A stretch of DNA of 64,000 nt from Formicarius rufipectus (GCA_013399695.1 VXAU01001871.1:186001-250000); one strand, 5' to 3'; shown: positions 54,601 through 62,240, numbered from the stretch's first letter. Translations and numbers: made by a program. Notes: generated by a model not told the origin, from the sequence alone.

Positions 54601-57349
54601 GCTCTGTGTGGTTAAATGGAAACGGAGGAGCATGATGGGAGAACCTCATCCAAAATTACAGGTGACTTTGTCAGCAGTTCATGAAAATGCCACACAGTGA
54701 AATGCTGCTTGAAAGTAGCAGGTGACTTTGCTTAGGGAATTTCTGGGGGGCTGTGTTCCCAGTAAAACATGATCTGTATATACTCTTGTTCCAGATCTGA
54801 GTGTTTCCAGCACTGTTTAGTGATTTAAAGTAAATTTCAGATATCTAGGTTAAACTCTTAGTTCTGTTGCTGTTTGGGGAAGTCAGAACTGTGGGATGGT
54901 TGCTGACCAGGACTGGGGAGGAAGAGGGCTCAGCTGCTGGGTGGCTGCACTGTTGACCAATATTTTATCTGGAAACTAAGGCACAACCTGTTGACAGTGT
55001 CCCTTCTGCTGGGACTGAACTCAGCTCATGATAAGTCACTTTTTAGCCACCCTTAGTTTTTCTTTTCTCTCTCCCAACCTACCCACCTCCCCGTTGCAGA
55101 GCCCTGTGTGTTACATGGCACAGCACAGGGGAGGCAGTACCAGGACAAATCCTGCCAGCACTGGGTTTGACTGGAAGCAGAACTCAACAGTGTGGGTTAT
55201 AAACACACTGCTCTTACTGGAGAAACAGTGGGGCTTGAACCTTTGCACAGCTAGGCCCCAGTGGTGTTGTATATTAAATTTGGATGATGCGTATTGGTAG
55301 GATCAGTTTTCGGAATCTTTCAGGACATGTTACACAGATTTACCCAAAACACCAGAGCCAGAGGAAAAAATGTCTGGTTGTTCTAATCCATAACAGAGGC
55401 TGCTGTGATAATGTAGAAAAATGAGTGGAGTATCTTCATGCCAGTTTGGGCAGTGTTTAATTAGGCTTGAAAGAGCCTGCCTGCCATGGCACACTCTGCT
55501 CTGCCCTTCATCCTGGGCAGTGTGGGTGGATGTGTTTGCTAAAGGAATCTGTGCTTCAGATTCTTGGTGCGTACCAGCTGCAGGTGGAATCACGAGGGTG
55601 AGCAGGAATAGTCTTCCAGAAGGGTTGTGGAGGGCATCTCTGGTTAGTTCCCTCTTGGAAAGCTTGGAGTCTCATGGCATCCACAGCCTGGATGGTGTTG
55701 TGATCTTGTCCAAAACATAATTCCCCTGGCACTGACAAGGGCCCATCTGCTGGTGCAGGAAACATTAGAACTGGGTGGTGACAACCATTTTACTGATGTT
55801 CACATACACGATGGGTATTAAGGACAAATCTTTCAGCTCCAGTAAATTTGCTTCCCGAAAAATTCCCTTTGCAGTGTTGTTTTCCAACTTCATCTCCCTT
55901 TAAATTTTTGTTGTTATTTTTAAATGAACTTTCAGATGTCATTATTTCCTCGGGGTTGGGGTGAAATGAGAAGGTACCTGAAAGGCTTTAGGGTGCCAAC
56001 CCCATCATTGAATCTGTCCTTGCTGCCTGAAAATTTCAAAGCTTTATAGCCTTGAAAAGGGATTCAAGTGGAAGTGGTGACACGTAGCAGCATAAATAAT
56101 TATCTTTGGGCCCTTTCACCTCTGAATTCTTTTTTTACAGCGTACAGAACATGGTCTGAAGAGGTTAATAAACACACTGCTGCAAAGTGCTTACCAAATT
56201 AATGCAGCTGCCATGGATCCAGGGGGCTCCATGGGAGTGGGTGTTTGGGGCCTTCTAGCTCTCCCAGAAAACGAAAGAATAAACTTGGTGTTGTGCAGGT
56301 GCTGGGCATCCTGGTTACAGTCTGTGGCAACCCACAGCAGCAGGCCCGGATCAGTGTCCTGTGCAGCTCTCCCAGACCTCTGTATTGTCCTTCTGCACGG
56401 GGATTGCTACTGCTTTTCAAGGGTTTTTCTTGAGGGCTATGGGCTAACTTGTTTCCTTTTTTAATTGCCTGCGATCAAACCTGGCGACAACCCCAAGGTT
56501 CCCTCCCCAGGCCCGCCCAGGGAGCCTCCCTGGCAGCTTTGGTCGCCTGCTCCGTGGTGTCTGTGCGTATCTCGGCTGCCCCAGGCTGGGGTTAAGATGG
56601 GTTTCTCTGTTGAAGAAAGGAAAGGCAACCCCTCTTCTCCTTCCCCCCCCACCAAGTGAGAGGCAAACAAAGCCTGTTGCTGGTGTTGGGGCACCGTATT
56701 TAATTTACTTTCTGGTCTCTGCAATATATCAGGTTTGGAATTAATTTAAAATGCTTCCCATGGACTCTGTGAATTTTTCCAGTGGATTTTTTTTTCACTG
56801 CGTAGTTGATGTAGCAAATGCCTGTATTTAAGTTCAAAAATATATCTCATTTGGAGTAATTTCCAAAGTGGGATTTGGGTCTCTTTGACCTAATACTGAA
56901 GTTTGAATGAGTGCTGGAAAACACTGCTTCTGTAACAAATGCAGTTTCGGTTTTTTCCTTAAACTACTTTTGTACATGCAGGTATTTTAAGGAAAAAATG
57001 AAACTATATGCCTTGAGCATGAGGTGCCCCACTTGCTGGTCTCTGCCTGGGGCTCTGGAAGCAGAGCACACCCAGAGGTGTCACAGCGGGCTCGGCGCTG
57101 GCCGTGGGTGGGTTTTATTCCCACTCCCAGCCCCGGGGTTTGGGAGAGGCTGCTCAGGGGTGTCCAGACCTGCCGGGGATGTGGAGGATTCATTGTTCCA
57201 GTTCCGAGTGGCGCCTCGAGTTCGCCCAACTTGTTTACTTGTGGTGTTAATCCAAAAAATAAATGCTTGCTTTTGTTTATTTGCAGGCGTACGGCCCCGG
57301 GAGGCCCTACCCGCTCCCACCTCCCGCAGGAAGGTACAGCTGGAATTAG
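21441..57349 (+). CDS. XRN2: XRN2, nuclear 5'-3' exoribonuclease 2 (complete, 30 exons, 950 aa)
   Basis: Thirty exons sum to 2,853 nt, encoding 950 residues plus TAG, the same length as human XRN2; every junction is GT-AG and in phase. XRN2 degrades 5'-monophosphorylated RNA in the nucleus. It drives torpedo termination by RNA polymerase II and trims rRNA and snoRNA precursors. The conserved nuclease region carries LDMNGIIH (Asp54), AIDGV (Asp103), the basic RAKMNQQRSRRF helix, GEGEHK (203-207), DADLI (Asp235, equivalent to the catalytic residue mutated in human studies) and GNDFLPHLP (343-351). A CCHC zinc knuckle (Cys263, Cys266, His271, Cys276) interrupts it. A basic DNFKRRQKEKRKRLK segment (412-426) and an acidic Ser/Glu linker (about 495-511) separate it from the second conserved region, followed by a Gly/Pro/Arg/Gln-rich tail ending GRYSWN. 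No frameshift or missing catalytic residue was seen. Confidence 0.98.
21795..22160 (+). repeat. G-rich degenerate minisatellite in XRN2 intron 1
   Basis: About 16 imperfect units of 22-24 bp resembling GGGGAATGGGCGCAGGGAAC, strongly purine-rich on the transcribed-RNA-like (+) strand. Many GGG/GGGG runs occur within short distances. Confidence 0.88.
24400..24980. promoter_or_regulatory. Candidate conserved element in XRN2 intron 1
   Basis: Contains CTCCCTAATCAGAAATTTTG, CTAGATTAATCAGATTTAAG, TTCTTAATCAAATTGATACG and AATTAATAAAGCTGC. TAATC-type cores recur at least three times. It is non-repetitive and non-coding. Confidence 0.35.
26710..26837 (+). CDS. XRN2: XRN2 exon 2 (residues 26-68)
   Basis: Begins AKECNGVK and contains FDNLYLDMNGIIHPC, with metal-binding Asp54. 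It ends inside the Lys68 codon, with donor GTAAGG. Confidence 0.98.
26924..27035 (+). CDS. XRN2: XRN2 exon 3 (residues 68-105)
   Basis: Encodes PAPKNEDEMMVAIFEYIDRI through RPRRLLYMAIDGV, with the conserved acidic Asp103. Intron 2, before it, is only 86 bp. Confidence 0.98.
27474..27535 (-). mobile_element. CR1 LINE 3'-end fragment, antisense, next to the XRN2 exon 4 acceptor
   Basis: The plus strand carries the typical reverse complement of the CR1 3' end: TCATAGAACTGTGGAATGAT, then TTGGGTTGGAAAGGACCTT and AAGCCCATCTCGTTCC. The element's 5'-truncated side ends about 8 bp before exon 4, leaving only TTTTTCAG of older acceptor sequence. Confidence 0.9.
27544..27655 (+). CDS. XRN2: XRN2 exon 4 (residues 106-143)
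   Basis: Encodes APRAKMNQQRSRRFRASKEG and on to LAKG. In XRN enzymes the basic and Gln residues here form the pocket that reads the RNA 5' phosphate. Its acceptor region overlaps a CR1 remnant. Confidence 0.98.
28382..28440 (+). CDS. XRN2: XRN2 exon 5 (residues 143-162)
   Basis: Encodes GFLPPEEVKERFDSNCITP, flanked by CTCTAG and GTGAGT. Confidence 0.98.
28520..28609 (+). CDS. XRN2: XRN2 exon 6 (residues 163-192)
   Basis: Encodes GTEFMDNLAKCLRYYIADRL through WKNLT, part of the conserved nuclease core. Confidence 0.98.
29150..29560. promoter_or_regulatory. Candidate regulatory block in XRN2 intron 6 with an NKX2-type site
   Basis: Contains TTCAAGTGG at 29173-29181, which matches the NK2-class binding core, next to CCTAATTGG. 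An octamer-like ATGCAAAT lies at 29273-29280, and further TAATTT/AATTAAT words follow. It is non-repetitive and non-coding. Confidence 0.4.
29698..29770 (+). CDS. XRN2: XRN2 exon 7 (residues 193-217)
   Basis: Encodes VILSDASAPGEGEHKIMDYI, carrying the catalytic GEGEHK acidic cluster. Confidence 0.98.
29872..29922 (+). CDS. XRN2: XRN2 exon 8 (residues 217-234)
   Basis: A 51-nt exon encoding QPNHDPNTHHCLCGAD. It leaves a split Ala codon before the catalytic Asp235. Confidence 0.98.
30237..30394 (+). CDS. XRN2: XRN2 exon 9 (residues 234-286)
   Basis: Carries the catalytic Asp235 (DLIMLGLATHEPNF) and the CCHC zinc knuckle CALCNQMGHEVKDC with spacing C-x2-C-x4-H-x4-C. The knuckle is typical of XRN2-type enzymes. 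Confidence 0.98.
30761..30835 (+). CDS. XRN2: XRN2 exon 10 (residues 287-311)
   Basis: Encodes HDQFADTLPVSEQEFIFIRL and CVLRE. The acceptor is GGTTTTAG and the donor is GTGAGA. Confidence 0.97.
30927..31060 (+). CDS. XRN2: XRN2 exon 11 (residues 312-356)
   Basis: Encodes YLERELTMASLPFTFDFERS and then CFFVGNDFLPHLPSLEIR. The GNDFLPHLP motif carries the last conserved active-site acids. Confidence 0.98.
31148..31205 (+). CDS. XRN2: XRN2 exon 12 (residues 356-375)
   Basis: Encodes EGAIDRLVNIYKNVVHKTG. It contains a perfect 12-bp DNA palindrome, GCGATCGATCGC, over AIDR. Confidence 0.98.
31288..31395 (+). CDS. XRN2: XRN2 exon 13 (residues 376-411)
   Basis: Encodes GYLTESGFVNLQRVQMIMLA through FKKRKDDD. 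The donor is a weaker GTAATT. Confidence 0.97.
32294..32338 (+). CDS. XRN2: XRN2 exon 14 (residues 412-426)
   Basis: A 45-nt, in-frame exon encoding DNFKRRQKEKRKRLK, a dense basic patch that may act as a nuclear localisation or RNA-contact segment. Confidence 0.97.
33014..33145 (+). CDS. XRN2: XRN2 exon 15 (residues 427-470)
   Basis: Encodes RDQPSFIPGGQFSPQALGNR and NPRQAAFEMRM, the variable linker between the two conserved regions. The length is a multiple of three, so skipping would keep the frame. Confidence 0.97.
33950..34113. promoter_or_regulatory. Candidate conserved element before XRN2 exon 16
   Basis: Non-repetitive sequence with TAACGCATGCGATTATTACA and GTTAATTGTAACTTGAATTT, ending at the exon 16 acceptor. 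It could be splicing-related or regulatory. Inference only. Confidence 0.3.
34114..34235 (+). CDS. XRN2: XRN2 exon 16 (residues 471-511)
   Basis: Encodes TTSASPNTSLTPDSSPSLGG and then IKRKPEDSDSEPEPEDNI, a Ser/Pro-rich and acidic linker typical of vertebrate XRN2. Confidence 0.97.
34236..34450. promoter_or_regulatory. Candidate conserved element after XRN2 exon 16
   Basis: Contains GCGGCCTAATTAATGCCATT and CCACCGGTAATTAACGTGG. These are homeodomain-type cores in otherwise non-repetitive sequence directly downstream of the exon. Confidence 0.35.
36234..36369 (+). CDS. XRN2: XRN2 exon 17 (residues 511-556)
   Basis: Encodes LWETGWKQRYYKNKFDVDAS through VEGLCWVLRYYYQ, the start of the second conserved region. 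Confidence 0.98.
36519..36660 (+). mobile_element. CR1 LINE 3'-end fragment, sense, in XRN2 intron 17
   Basis: It reads like a diverged CR1 3' terminus: TTCCACCATCCCTGGAGGTG, then CATGGTCTTGGAGGTC, TTTTCCAACCTCAGTGATTC and a degenerate GGATTCTG end. There is no coding potential. Confidence 0.82.
38510..38617 (+). CDS. XRN2: XRN2 exon 18 (residues 557-592)
   Basis: Encodes GCASWNWYYPFHYAPFASDF through DFEKGSKP, the signature WYYPFHYAPFASD motif of the second conserved region. Confidence 0.98.
38707..38796 (+). CDS. XRN2: XRN2 exon 19 (residues 593-622)
   Basis: Encodes FKPLEQLMGVFPAASGNFLP and then RKLMTDP. It is separated from exon 18 by an 89-bp intron. Confidence 0.98.
39263..39335 (+). 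CDS. XRN2: XRN2 exon 20 (residues 623-647)
   Basis: Encodes ESSIIDFYPEDFAIDLNGKK and YAWQ, a strongly conserved XRN segment. Confidence 0.98.
40386..40469 (+). CDS. XRN2: XRN2 exon 21 (residues 647-675)
   Basis: Encodes GVALLPFVDERRLRAALEEV and YPDLTPEE. Confidence 0.98.
41046..41143 (+). CDS. XRN2: XRN2 exon 22 (residues 675-707)
   Basis: Encodes SRRNSLGGDVLFVGKHHPLC and then FIVEQYKTKNTE. The LGGDVLFVGKHHPL stretch is diagnostic of XRN2. Confidence 0.98.
41228..41307 (+). CDS. XRN2: XRN2 exon 23 (residues 708-734)
   Basis: Encodes PVDIPPELCHGIQGKLTLND and NAVLPD, ending in a split Gln codon. Intron 22 is 84 bp. Confidence 0.97.
42434..42490 (+). CDS. XRN2: XRN2 exon 24 (residues 734-753)
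   Basis: A 57-nt exon encoding VVESPVPMLRDLTQNSAV between CCCAG and GTCAGT. Confidence 0.96.
43644..43712 (+). CDS. XRN2: XRN2 exon 25 (residues 753-776)
   Basis: Encodes ISFKDPQFAEDFVFKATVLP and GA. Intron 25 is 86 bp. Confidence 0.97.
43799..43933 (+). CDS. XRN2: XRN2 exon 26 (residues 776-821)
   Basis: Encodes KPAPVLKPGDWEKTNNDGRP and then LGFNRDRKPVHLDQSAFRTL. The donor GTGAGT is 7 bp from a G-rich tandem repeat that leads into an assembly gap. Confidence 0.97.
43941..44052. repeat. 24-bp G-rich tandem repeat around an assembly gap
   Basis: Units of 24 bp (TGCTGGGCTAGGGGGGGGCT plus GCCC) start at 43941 and 43965, and the array resumes as GGGGGGGGCTGCCCT after 50 Ns. The gap probably hides more units. 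The array is intronic in XRN2. Confidence 0.9.
43991..44040. other. Assembly gap (50 N)
   Basis: Fifty consecutive Ns inside the G-rich tandem repeat of XRN2 intron 26. No coding sequence is missing, because exons 26 and 27 join in frame. Confidence 0.99.
44426..44553 (+). CDS. XRN2: XRN2 exon 27 (residues 821-864)
   Basis: Encodes HTMPRERGMPGMYPNAVPLG and then YARPLMGGQQQIPKLLS, the start of the Gly/Pro/Arg-rich tail. Confidence 0.97.
46960..47110. promoter_or_regulatory. Candidate conserved element in XRN2 intron 27 (small)
   Basis: Contains CTTGTCAATTAGCTGCATTT, TTTTGATTAGTGCAATCAGT and CTGATTAGATAAATTG, which are dense TAAT/ATTA-type cores. Motif-based inference only. Confidence 0.3.
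47900..48680. promoter_or_regulatory. Candidate regulatory block in XRN2 intron 27
   Basis: Clusters of homeodomain- and forkhead-like words: GATGTTTAATAAATTACTC, ATATAAATAATTATGGGC, CTGTTTACTGACCAGGTTAT, AACCGTTTAATTGCGGG and ATCATTAATAGATTTTTATT. It is non-repetitive with no coding signal. Confidence 0.4.
49249..49309 (+). CDS. XRN2: XRN2 exon 28 (residues 864-884)
   Basis: A 61-nt exon encoding LRPQESWRGPTPLFQQTPQ. The WRGP...LFQQ core matches XRN2. Confidence 0.96.
49310..53995 (+). other. XRN2: XRN2 intron 28 (4.7 kb)
   Basis: No exon is supported. It has a poly(A) run near 49.54 kb and a compact block at 53150-53480 that looks like regulatory DNA. Confidence 0.7.
53150..53480. promoter_or_regulatory. 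Candidate conserved element in XRN2 intron 28
   Basis: Contains TAAATATTTTTAATCAGACA, TTTATAATTGTAATGCTAG, CGTGCCAATTAGTGCTTATG, GTCACCGTGGTCAATTGAAA and CCTGACATATTGAGCAGAA. Its complexity and texture contrast with the neighbouring intron. Confidence 0.45.
53996..54134 (+). CDS. XRN2: XRN2 exon 29 (residues 884-930)
   Basis: Encodes TAGAAPLLAWNRMLPSPNQF and then a Pro/Gln/Tyr-rich stretch ending DRMDRGRQ. The PLL-WNRML core is conserved. The residues just before it (RTAGAA) differ from what I recall of mammals. Confidence 0.95.
54135..57286 (+). other. XRN2: XRN2 intron 29 (3.2 kb)
   Basis: No exon is supported. A short AT-rich block near 56050-56220 (GCATAAATAATTATCTTTGG, CCAAATTAATGCAGCTGCC) is the only notable content. 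Confidence 0.65.
57287..57349 (+). CDS. XRN2: XRN2 exon 30, terminal (residues 931-950)
   Basis: Encodes AYGPGRPYPLPPPAGRYSWN then TAG at 57347-57349. The YPLPPP-GRY-WN end is diagnostic of vertebrate XRN2. Confidence 0.97.
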   Translation, partial: AYGPGRPYPLPPPAGRYSWN

Positions 57350-58335
57350 CTCCTGGATTCTATTTCTTTTTTTCTTTAAATAGAGGAAACGTCCAGATTT
57401 TTTGCATTTGTTCTTTCTATTATTTGTGGGGGGAGAAAAAAGAAATGGATGAAATTGTTAAGCGCCATTCCTGTAGTTTTTAAATTCTGATACTTGTTTT
57501 AAATGTGCACATTTCTTACGGACCTGATGATGACGGTGATTTTTTTTCTGGAGGGGGCTGTGGGGCTGGGAAGATAGCAGGTTGCAGAGCAGCCTGGCTG
57601 CTTTGCCTGCGAGCCACTGGATGAGGTGGGAGTGCTGTGTTGTCTTCCTCGCGAATCCAAGCTGTGCCGAGCAATGCCTGTCACTCTGAACTCCAAACAT
57701 CCTCTACTCCACACACAAGAGCCTGAAAACAGACACGGAGTTTGAAAGAATGCCTAGAAATGGGATTTTATGAACTCCTGGGGCGGACCCAGCAGGCAGC
57801 TGGCGGCGCTGGAAGACACGACCCTCTCTGCTCCTGCTCGGATGTTTCCTTCGGTGTCTCACAGAGAGGAGGTTTTTTTTGGACTTTGAAGTAAAACATT
57901 TCAACTTTTCTGACCTGTGCCTGTTTCTGACCTGGTTATTGGGGCATAACCAAGAAGGGGCCGTGGGTTTGTCTGTTTGATACCTAATTTAAATTAGCTG
58001 CGAAGGGCAGAGATTCCATTCATTTTTAGCACTCTTTCTAGGGATTTTCTGTGTGAGTGTACCAAATCAGTAAATATTTTTATTTGCTTTATAAAGTGGC
58101 TTTTGAAATTCTGAGCAGTAGCGTGTGGTTTATTTCCAACCCCCTGCAAGGCCCTATTTGTATCTTTTACCTGCGTGCAAACATTTCTATTGAATTCTTG
58201 GAAAAAAATTCCACCCAACCTCTATCTTAGCATTTGAAATCTTTTTTTAAGAAAAAAAAAAGAAAAGAGGAGAAAATCCACTTCAACTTTCCCTTTGGAC
58301 TTTCCCCTTAAATAAAGTATTGTGTAAATCAGTAA
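57350..58335 (+). other. XRN2: XRN2 3' UTR (probable)
   Basis: About 1 kb between the stop codon and the first canonical AATAAA downstream. It has no ORF of note. The exact end is inferred from the poly(A) signal. Confidence 0.65.
58311..58316 (+). terminator. XRN2: XRN2 polyadenylation signal AATAAA
   Basis: AATAAA in the context CCCCTTAAATAAAGTATTGT, 962 nt after the XRN2 stop. I saw no better candidate between the stop and this site. Confidence 0.7.
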
Positions 58336-59910
58336 ATTTGCCAGCCCCATGGATCAGGGCACGGTGCTCCTTCCTGCCAGGGCCCAGCTGTTAATCACCA
58401 GAGAAAGGGAAAAGCCCAGACAGACCCAGGTAACCTTGGGAGGAAGAAATCATCAAACTGGATTCAATATTTTCAAGTGCTGGAGGGTGGAGCAGAATCC
58501 TTCATTGTAATTCAGCATTCCTGGAACCGGGAATTCTTGCAGCCCTCCCCATGGCCTTCTCCGTCGGATGGGAAAAGAGTTGGGGCTCAAAAAAAGTCAT
58601 TTTACTTTTTGAGCAGGACAAAGCCAATCATGAGGAGGGTGAGTTTTTTTGTGAGACTGGAGTGGAGGAAGGATGGGGATGGGGTGGACTCACGCTTGTG
58701 GCTTTGTCCCTCATGAAAACGAGTCCGGATAAATGTTTTGGGGGGTCACCCTGGGACAGCATCCCGTGGAGCTGCTGAAGCTGCTCTACTCATTTTTTTT
58801 TTTTTTCCAAGCTGGAGCTGAGCCTGGTGTGTCCCCTTGGATTGAACAGTGTTGGAGGGGGAAACTACCCCTCCCACTGGTCTCAAACCTACCCCAGATG
58901 CTCTGAGCTGTCCTCGGTGGGAGCCAGTGGGGCTAAATGCTCCCCGATGGAAAGGGGGGAGCCTTGGTGGTCCCCGTGTGGCAGCTGCTGTGAGGGGAAG
59001 GGGGATCCCTGCCGTTTCCCACCCGGGAGGATGGTGGGGATCACCTCACTTCCCCTCCCAGCTCCCACACGGGCCTTGGAAAGGGGCCTGGGAGCTGCTC
59101 CGTGGACTTGTAGAGACGGAAATCCTTATTTTTCACCCCAGAATTGTTCCTTCACAGCACAGCCGGGAGCGGCATGGGGCCCCGGCACTGCCCGGGGCAG
59201 GGGAGCCCTGCCCGGGATGGGATCCAGAGAGTCCCCCGAGGATGGAGGAGCCGCGGTGGAGGGGCATGGAATTAAATCCTCGGCGGCTGAGGGATGCAGA
59301 AAAAAGGGGCTTTTAGGGTTGTCCGTCCGTCCGTACACCGAGAACGAAGCAGCCGACTCGTGAGAACAAGGCTTCTTTTTATTGTTAAAAATAAAATAAA
59401 AATCAAAATTAAAAATAAAAGAAAGAGAAATTGCCGGAAACTCCCGAGAAGCGTTTCCCGATGTGCGGGATTTCCTCGGGAAGCGGCGCGGGGATAAACC
59501 CCGCTCTGCCGTGGCGCATCCTCCGGCCGCGGCCGCTGCGAAGCCCGATCCCCGCCCGCATCCCGGCGGGACGCGGGGTCCAGCCCCGGGAATGCCCGGG
59601 CTCTCTGTCATCTCCGCAGGTCTCCGAGCTCCTCAGAAGCTGAGCGAGGGGCCGAGGGTTGTGGCCGATCCACGGGACGCGCGCCCCGTCCACGCGCGGA
59701 CATTCATTTACTGAGCGATATTTAATAGCAACAACGAGAAACAGGGGTTTTCCCCTTAAATCTGAGCACCGGCGCTCCAGGACTCTTCTGCCACGGCTCC
59801 CGCCGCCCTCGCCGCCTCAAGAGTCGCGACTCAATTTACCTCCGACCGGGATAAGAACGGAGTCGCACTTCGGGGCGCCCCCGCGAAATTAATTCTGCCG
59901 AGATAAGTTG
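58336..59910. other. Convergent intergenic spacer XRN2 / NKX2-4
   Basis: About 1.5 kb between the inferred 3' ends of the two convergent genes. It has a T run near 58.79-58.81 kb, an A/T-rich simple stretch at 59376-59425 with a minus-strand AATAAA (59378-59383), and CpG-rich sequence from about 59.43 kb. No gene is supported. Confidence 0.6.
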
Positions 59911-59922
59911 CACTTCAGAAGG

Positions 59923-59928
59923 TTTATT
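59923..59928 (-). terminator. NKX2-4: NKX2-4 polyadenylation signal (AATAAA on minus strand)
   Basis: The plus-strand TTTATT reads ACAATAAACC on the minus strand, about 470 nt after the NKX2-4 stop. A second minus-strand AATAAA at 59378-59383 is an alternative distal site. Confidence 0.65.
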
Positions 59929-60110
59929 GTGGCGTTCAGCGGGGCTGTGACGGGACACGCCGGGGCTCCAGGTGCCCGAGGGTTGCCGCAGGAGAGCAGG
60001 GCCGTGCTGGGAGCGGACGCTGCCCCGGCTCCCCCCGCCCCGTCGGGGGCATCCCCGGGCGAGATGCGGAGACACGGAGGCGGTCGGGGCACGGAGCCAC
60101 GAACATGCGT

Positions 60111-60175
60111 GCACACACAGCTCCCGCACACAAATGCACACACACACACCCCAGGCACACTCACACACATACGCA
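60111..60175. repeat. Imperfect CA repeat in the NKX2-4 3' UTR
   Basis: CA-rich stretch with CACACACAC runs interrupted by GCTCCCG and CCCAGG words, inside the inferred 3' UTR of NKX2-4. Confidence 0.8.
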
Positions 60176-60396
60176 GGTAGTGGCGCGGTCGCGCCCGCAG
60201 CCCACGCGGGACTGCCGTCGTTATTCCAAAAACCGGAGAGGCTTTAAAAAAACAGAACGAAGGACGGGAAGGGGCCGGAGGGAGGGGAGCTCGGGGGCCC
60301 ACGGGCGTCCGTCGGGGTGGCCGCAGGCACTGGGCCGGAGGGTGCGGTCTCGGAGGACCGAGGGGTCGCGGCGGGGGGACACACGGGACACACCGA

Positions 60397-60568
60397 TTAC
60401 CACGTCCTGCCGTAGAGCAGGTTGGGGCTGACCATGCCGCCGTTGTAGTCGACGCCGGCCGAGTCCAGAGGGGCGAGGGGGGCCACGGGGCCGTGCAGCG
60501 CCGGCGGGCTGGGCGACAGCTCCTCCAGGTCGGCCGCCTGCCCCAGCGAGCCGGGGTGCGGGTGCGCG
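60397..60568 (-). CDS. NKX2-4: NKX2-4 homeobox gene, C-terminal coding fragment (truncated by N gap)
   Basis: The minus strand encodes 56 residues and a TAA. It reads AHPHPGSLGQAADLEELSPS, then PPALHG, a Pro/Ala-rich stretch, and VSPNLLYGRTW. The LLYGRTW end is shared by NKX2-1 and NKX2-4; ELSPSPPALHG and adjacency to XRN2 point to NKX2-4. NKX2-4 is a nuclear NK2-class homeodomain transcription factor expressed in the ventral forebrain and related tissues. The homeodomain, NK2-specific domain and N-terminal TN motif are not visible, because an 862-bp run of N covers them. The gene is convergent with XRN2. Confidence 0.92.
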
Positions 60569-61430
60569 NNNNNNNNNNNNNNNNNNNNNNNNNNNNNNNN
60601 NNNNNNNNNNNNNNNNNNNNNNNNNNNNNNNNNNNNNNNNNNNNNNNNNNNNNNNNNNNNNNNNNNNNNNNNNNNNNNNNNNNNNNNNNNNNNNNNNNNN
60701 NNNNNNNNNNNNNNNNNNNNNNNNNNNNNNNNNNNNNNNNNNNNNNNNNNNNNNNNNNNNNNNNNNNNNNNNNNNNNNNNNNNNNNNNNNNNNNNNNNNN
60801 NNNNNNNNNNNNNNNNNNNNNNNNNNNNNNNNNNNNNNNNNNNNNNNNNNNNNNNNNNNNNNNNNNNNNNNNNNNNNNNNNNNNNNNNNNNNNNNNNNNN
60901 NNNNNNNNNNNNNNNNNNNNNNNNNNNNNNNNNNNNNNNNNNNNNNNNNNNNNNNNNNNNNNNNNNNNNNNNNNNNNNNNNNNNNNNNNNNNNNNNNNNN
61001 NNNNNNNNNNNNNNNNNNNNNNNNNNNNNNNNNNNNNNNNNNNNNNNNNNNNNNNNNNNNNNNNNNNNNNNNNNNNNNNNNNNNNNNNNNNNNNNNNNNN
61101 NNNNNNNNNNNNNNNNNNNNNNNNNNNNNNNNNNNNNNNNNNNNNNNNNNNNNNNNNNNNNNNNNNNNNNNNNNNNNNNNNNNNNNNNNNNNNNNNNNNN
61201 NNNNNNNNNNNNNNNNNNNNNNNNNNNNNNNNNNNNNNNNNNNNNNNNNNNNNNNNNNNNNNNNNNNNNNNNNNNNNNNNNNNNNNNNNNNNNNNNNNNN
61301 NNNNNNNNNNNNNNNNNNNNNNNNNNNNNNNNNNNNNNNNNNNNNNNNNNNNNNNNNNNNNNNNNNNNNNNNNNNNNNNNNNNNNNNNNNNNNNNNNNNN
61401 NNNNNNNNNNNNNNNNNNNNNNNNNNNNNN
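60569..61430. other. Assembly gap (862 N) across the body of NKX2-4
   Basis: The Ns begin inside the NKX2-4 coding frame. Sequence on the far side does not encode the expected N-terminus in any minus-strand frame. The gap therefore contains the start codon, homeodomain and any intron, or its true size is larger than 862 bp. Confidence 0.97.
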
Positions 61431-62240
61431 GGCCCCGGCCCCCTCCTCCCGGCCATTGTCCTGCGGCCGCCCGACGGCTCTTAAGCCCGGCCGCCCCGGG
61501 GCAGCGCCGGAGCGGCTCCGAGCGGCCCCACCGCCCTCGCCCGTAAGTACCTGCCCGTTTCCCCGACCCCTCATCCCACCTCGCCCCGCGATGCGCGGCG
61601 ACCCTCGGGCAAACCATCCCGGGGCAGCGCGACGGCTGCGGTCCCGGCCCCGACGGCAGGAACCGGGAGACCCTCTGCCCTCTCCCGGGCCGGTGCCCCG
61701 AGGGTGCGCGGTTCCCTCCTGGCCCCAGCCCCTCGGAATCTCTGCCGCGGGGTGCGGAGCCGACGGGGATCCTCGCGGCGGCGGGGTCCCTTTAGGGCTG
61801 ATGCTTCGTTTGCCGTTGAGTTTTGGGTAGTTTTTGGGTCGTTGTTCGTTTGTTCGTTGGTTTGCGACAACGAAAGGCTCCCCCGGGGCAGCCCCAGCCC
61901 CCGGGAGGGGACCGGGCCAGGTGCGGGACGCGGCTGTGGGGGCTCCTGCGGCGGGACCCCCGCGCCCGTCGGGACGGAGCGGCTGCGGGGGCTCCCGCCC
62001 GTCCCCGCCCCTCCCGACGAGCAGGAGAGGCTGAGAGGCGGGTCTCTGACTGGCTGAGGGGACGGGGCGCGACCAGACCCGCGGCCAAACTTGCCCCTGT
62101 TCCCCGGGCACCGCCGCGACGGGGCGGCCGGAGCCCAGCGCGTCCCTGCTCTGTGTGTGCGCACCCGGCCGTGCGGGGGGACCGCAGCGCTGCGCTCCTC
62201 CGGCGGACGGATAAAACTCGGTGTGTGCGATGAGCAGCAC
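61431..62240 (-). promoter_or_regulatory. NKX2-4: NKX2-4 CpG island, promoter / 5' UTR region
   Basis: Extremely GC- and CpG-rich sequence lies directly 5' of the gapped NKX2-4 body on the minus strand. This is the expected texture of a developmental homeobox promoter. GTAAGTAC at 61543-61550 gives potential splice donors on both strands. No TATA box was recognised on the minus strand. Confidence 0.65.

Noticed and set aside
58130..58155. TTCCAACCCCCTGC resembling antisense CR1 in the XRN2 3' UTR
   Set aside because: The match is a single 14-bp word without flanking CR1 sequence, too short to call.
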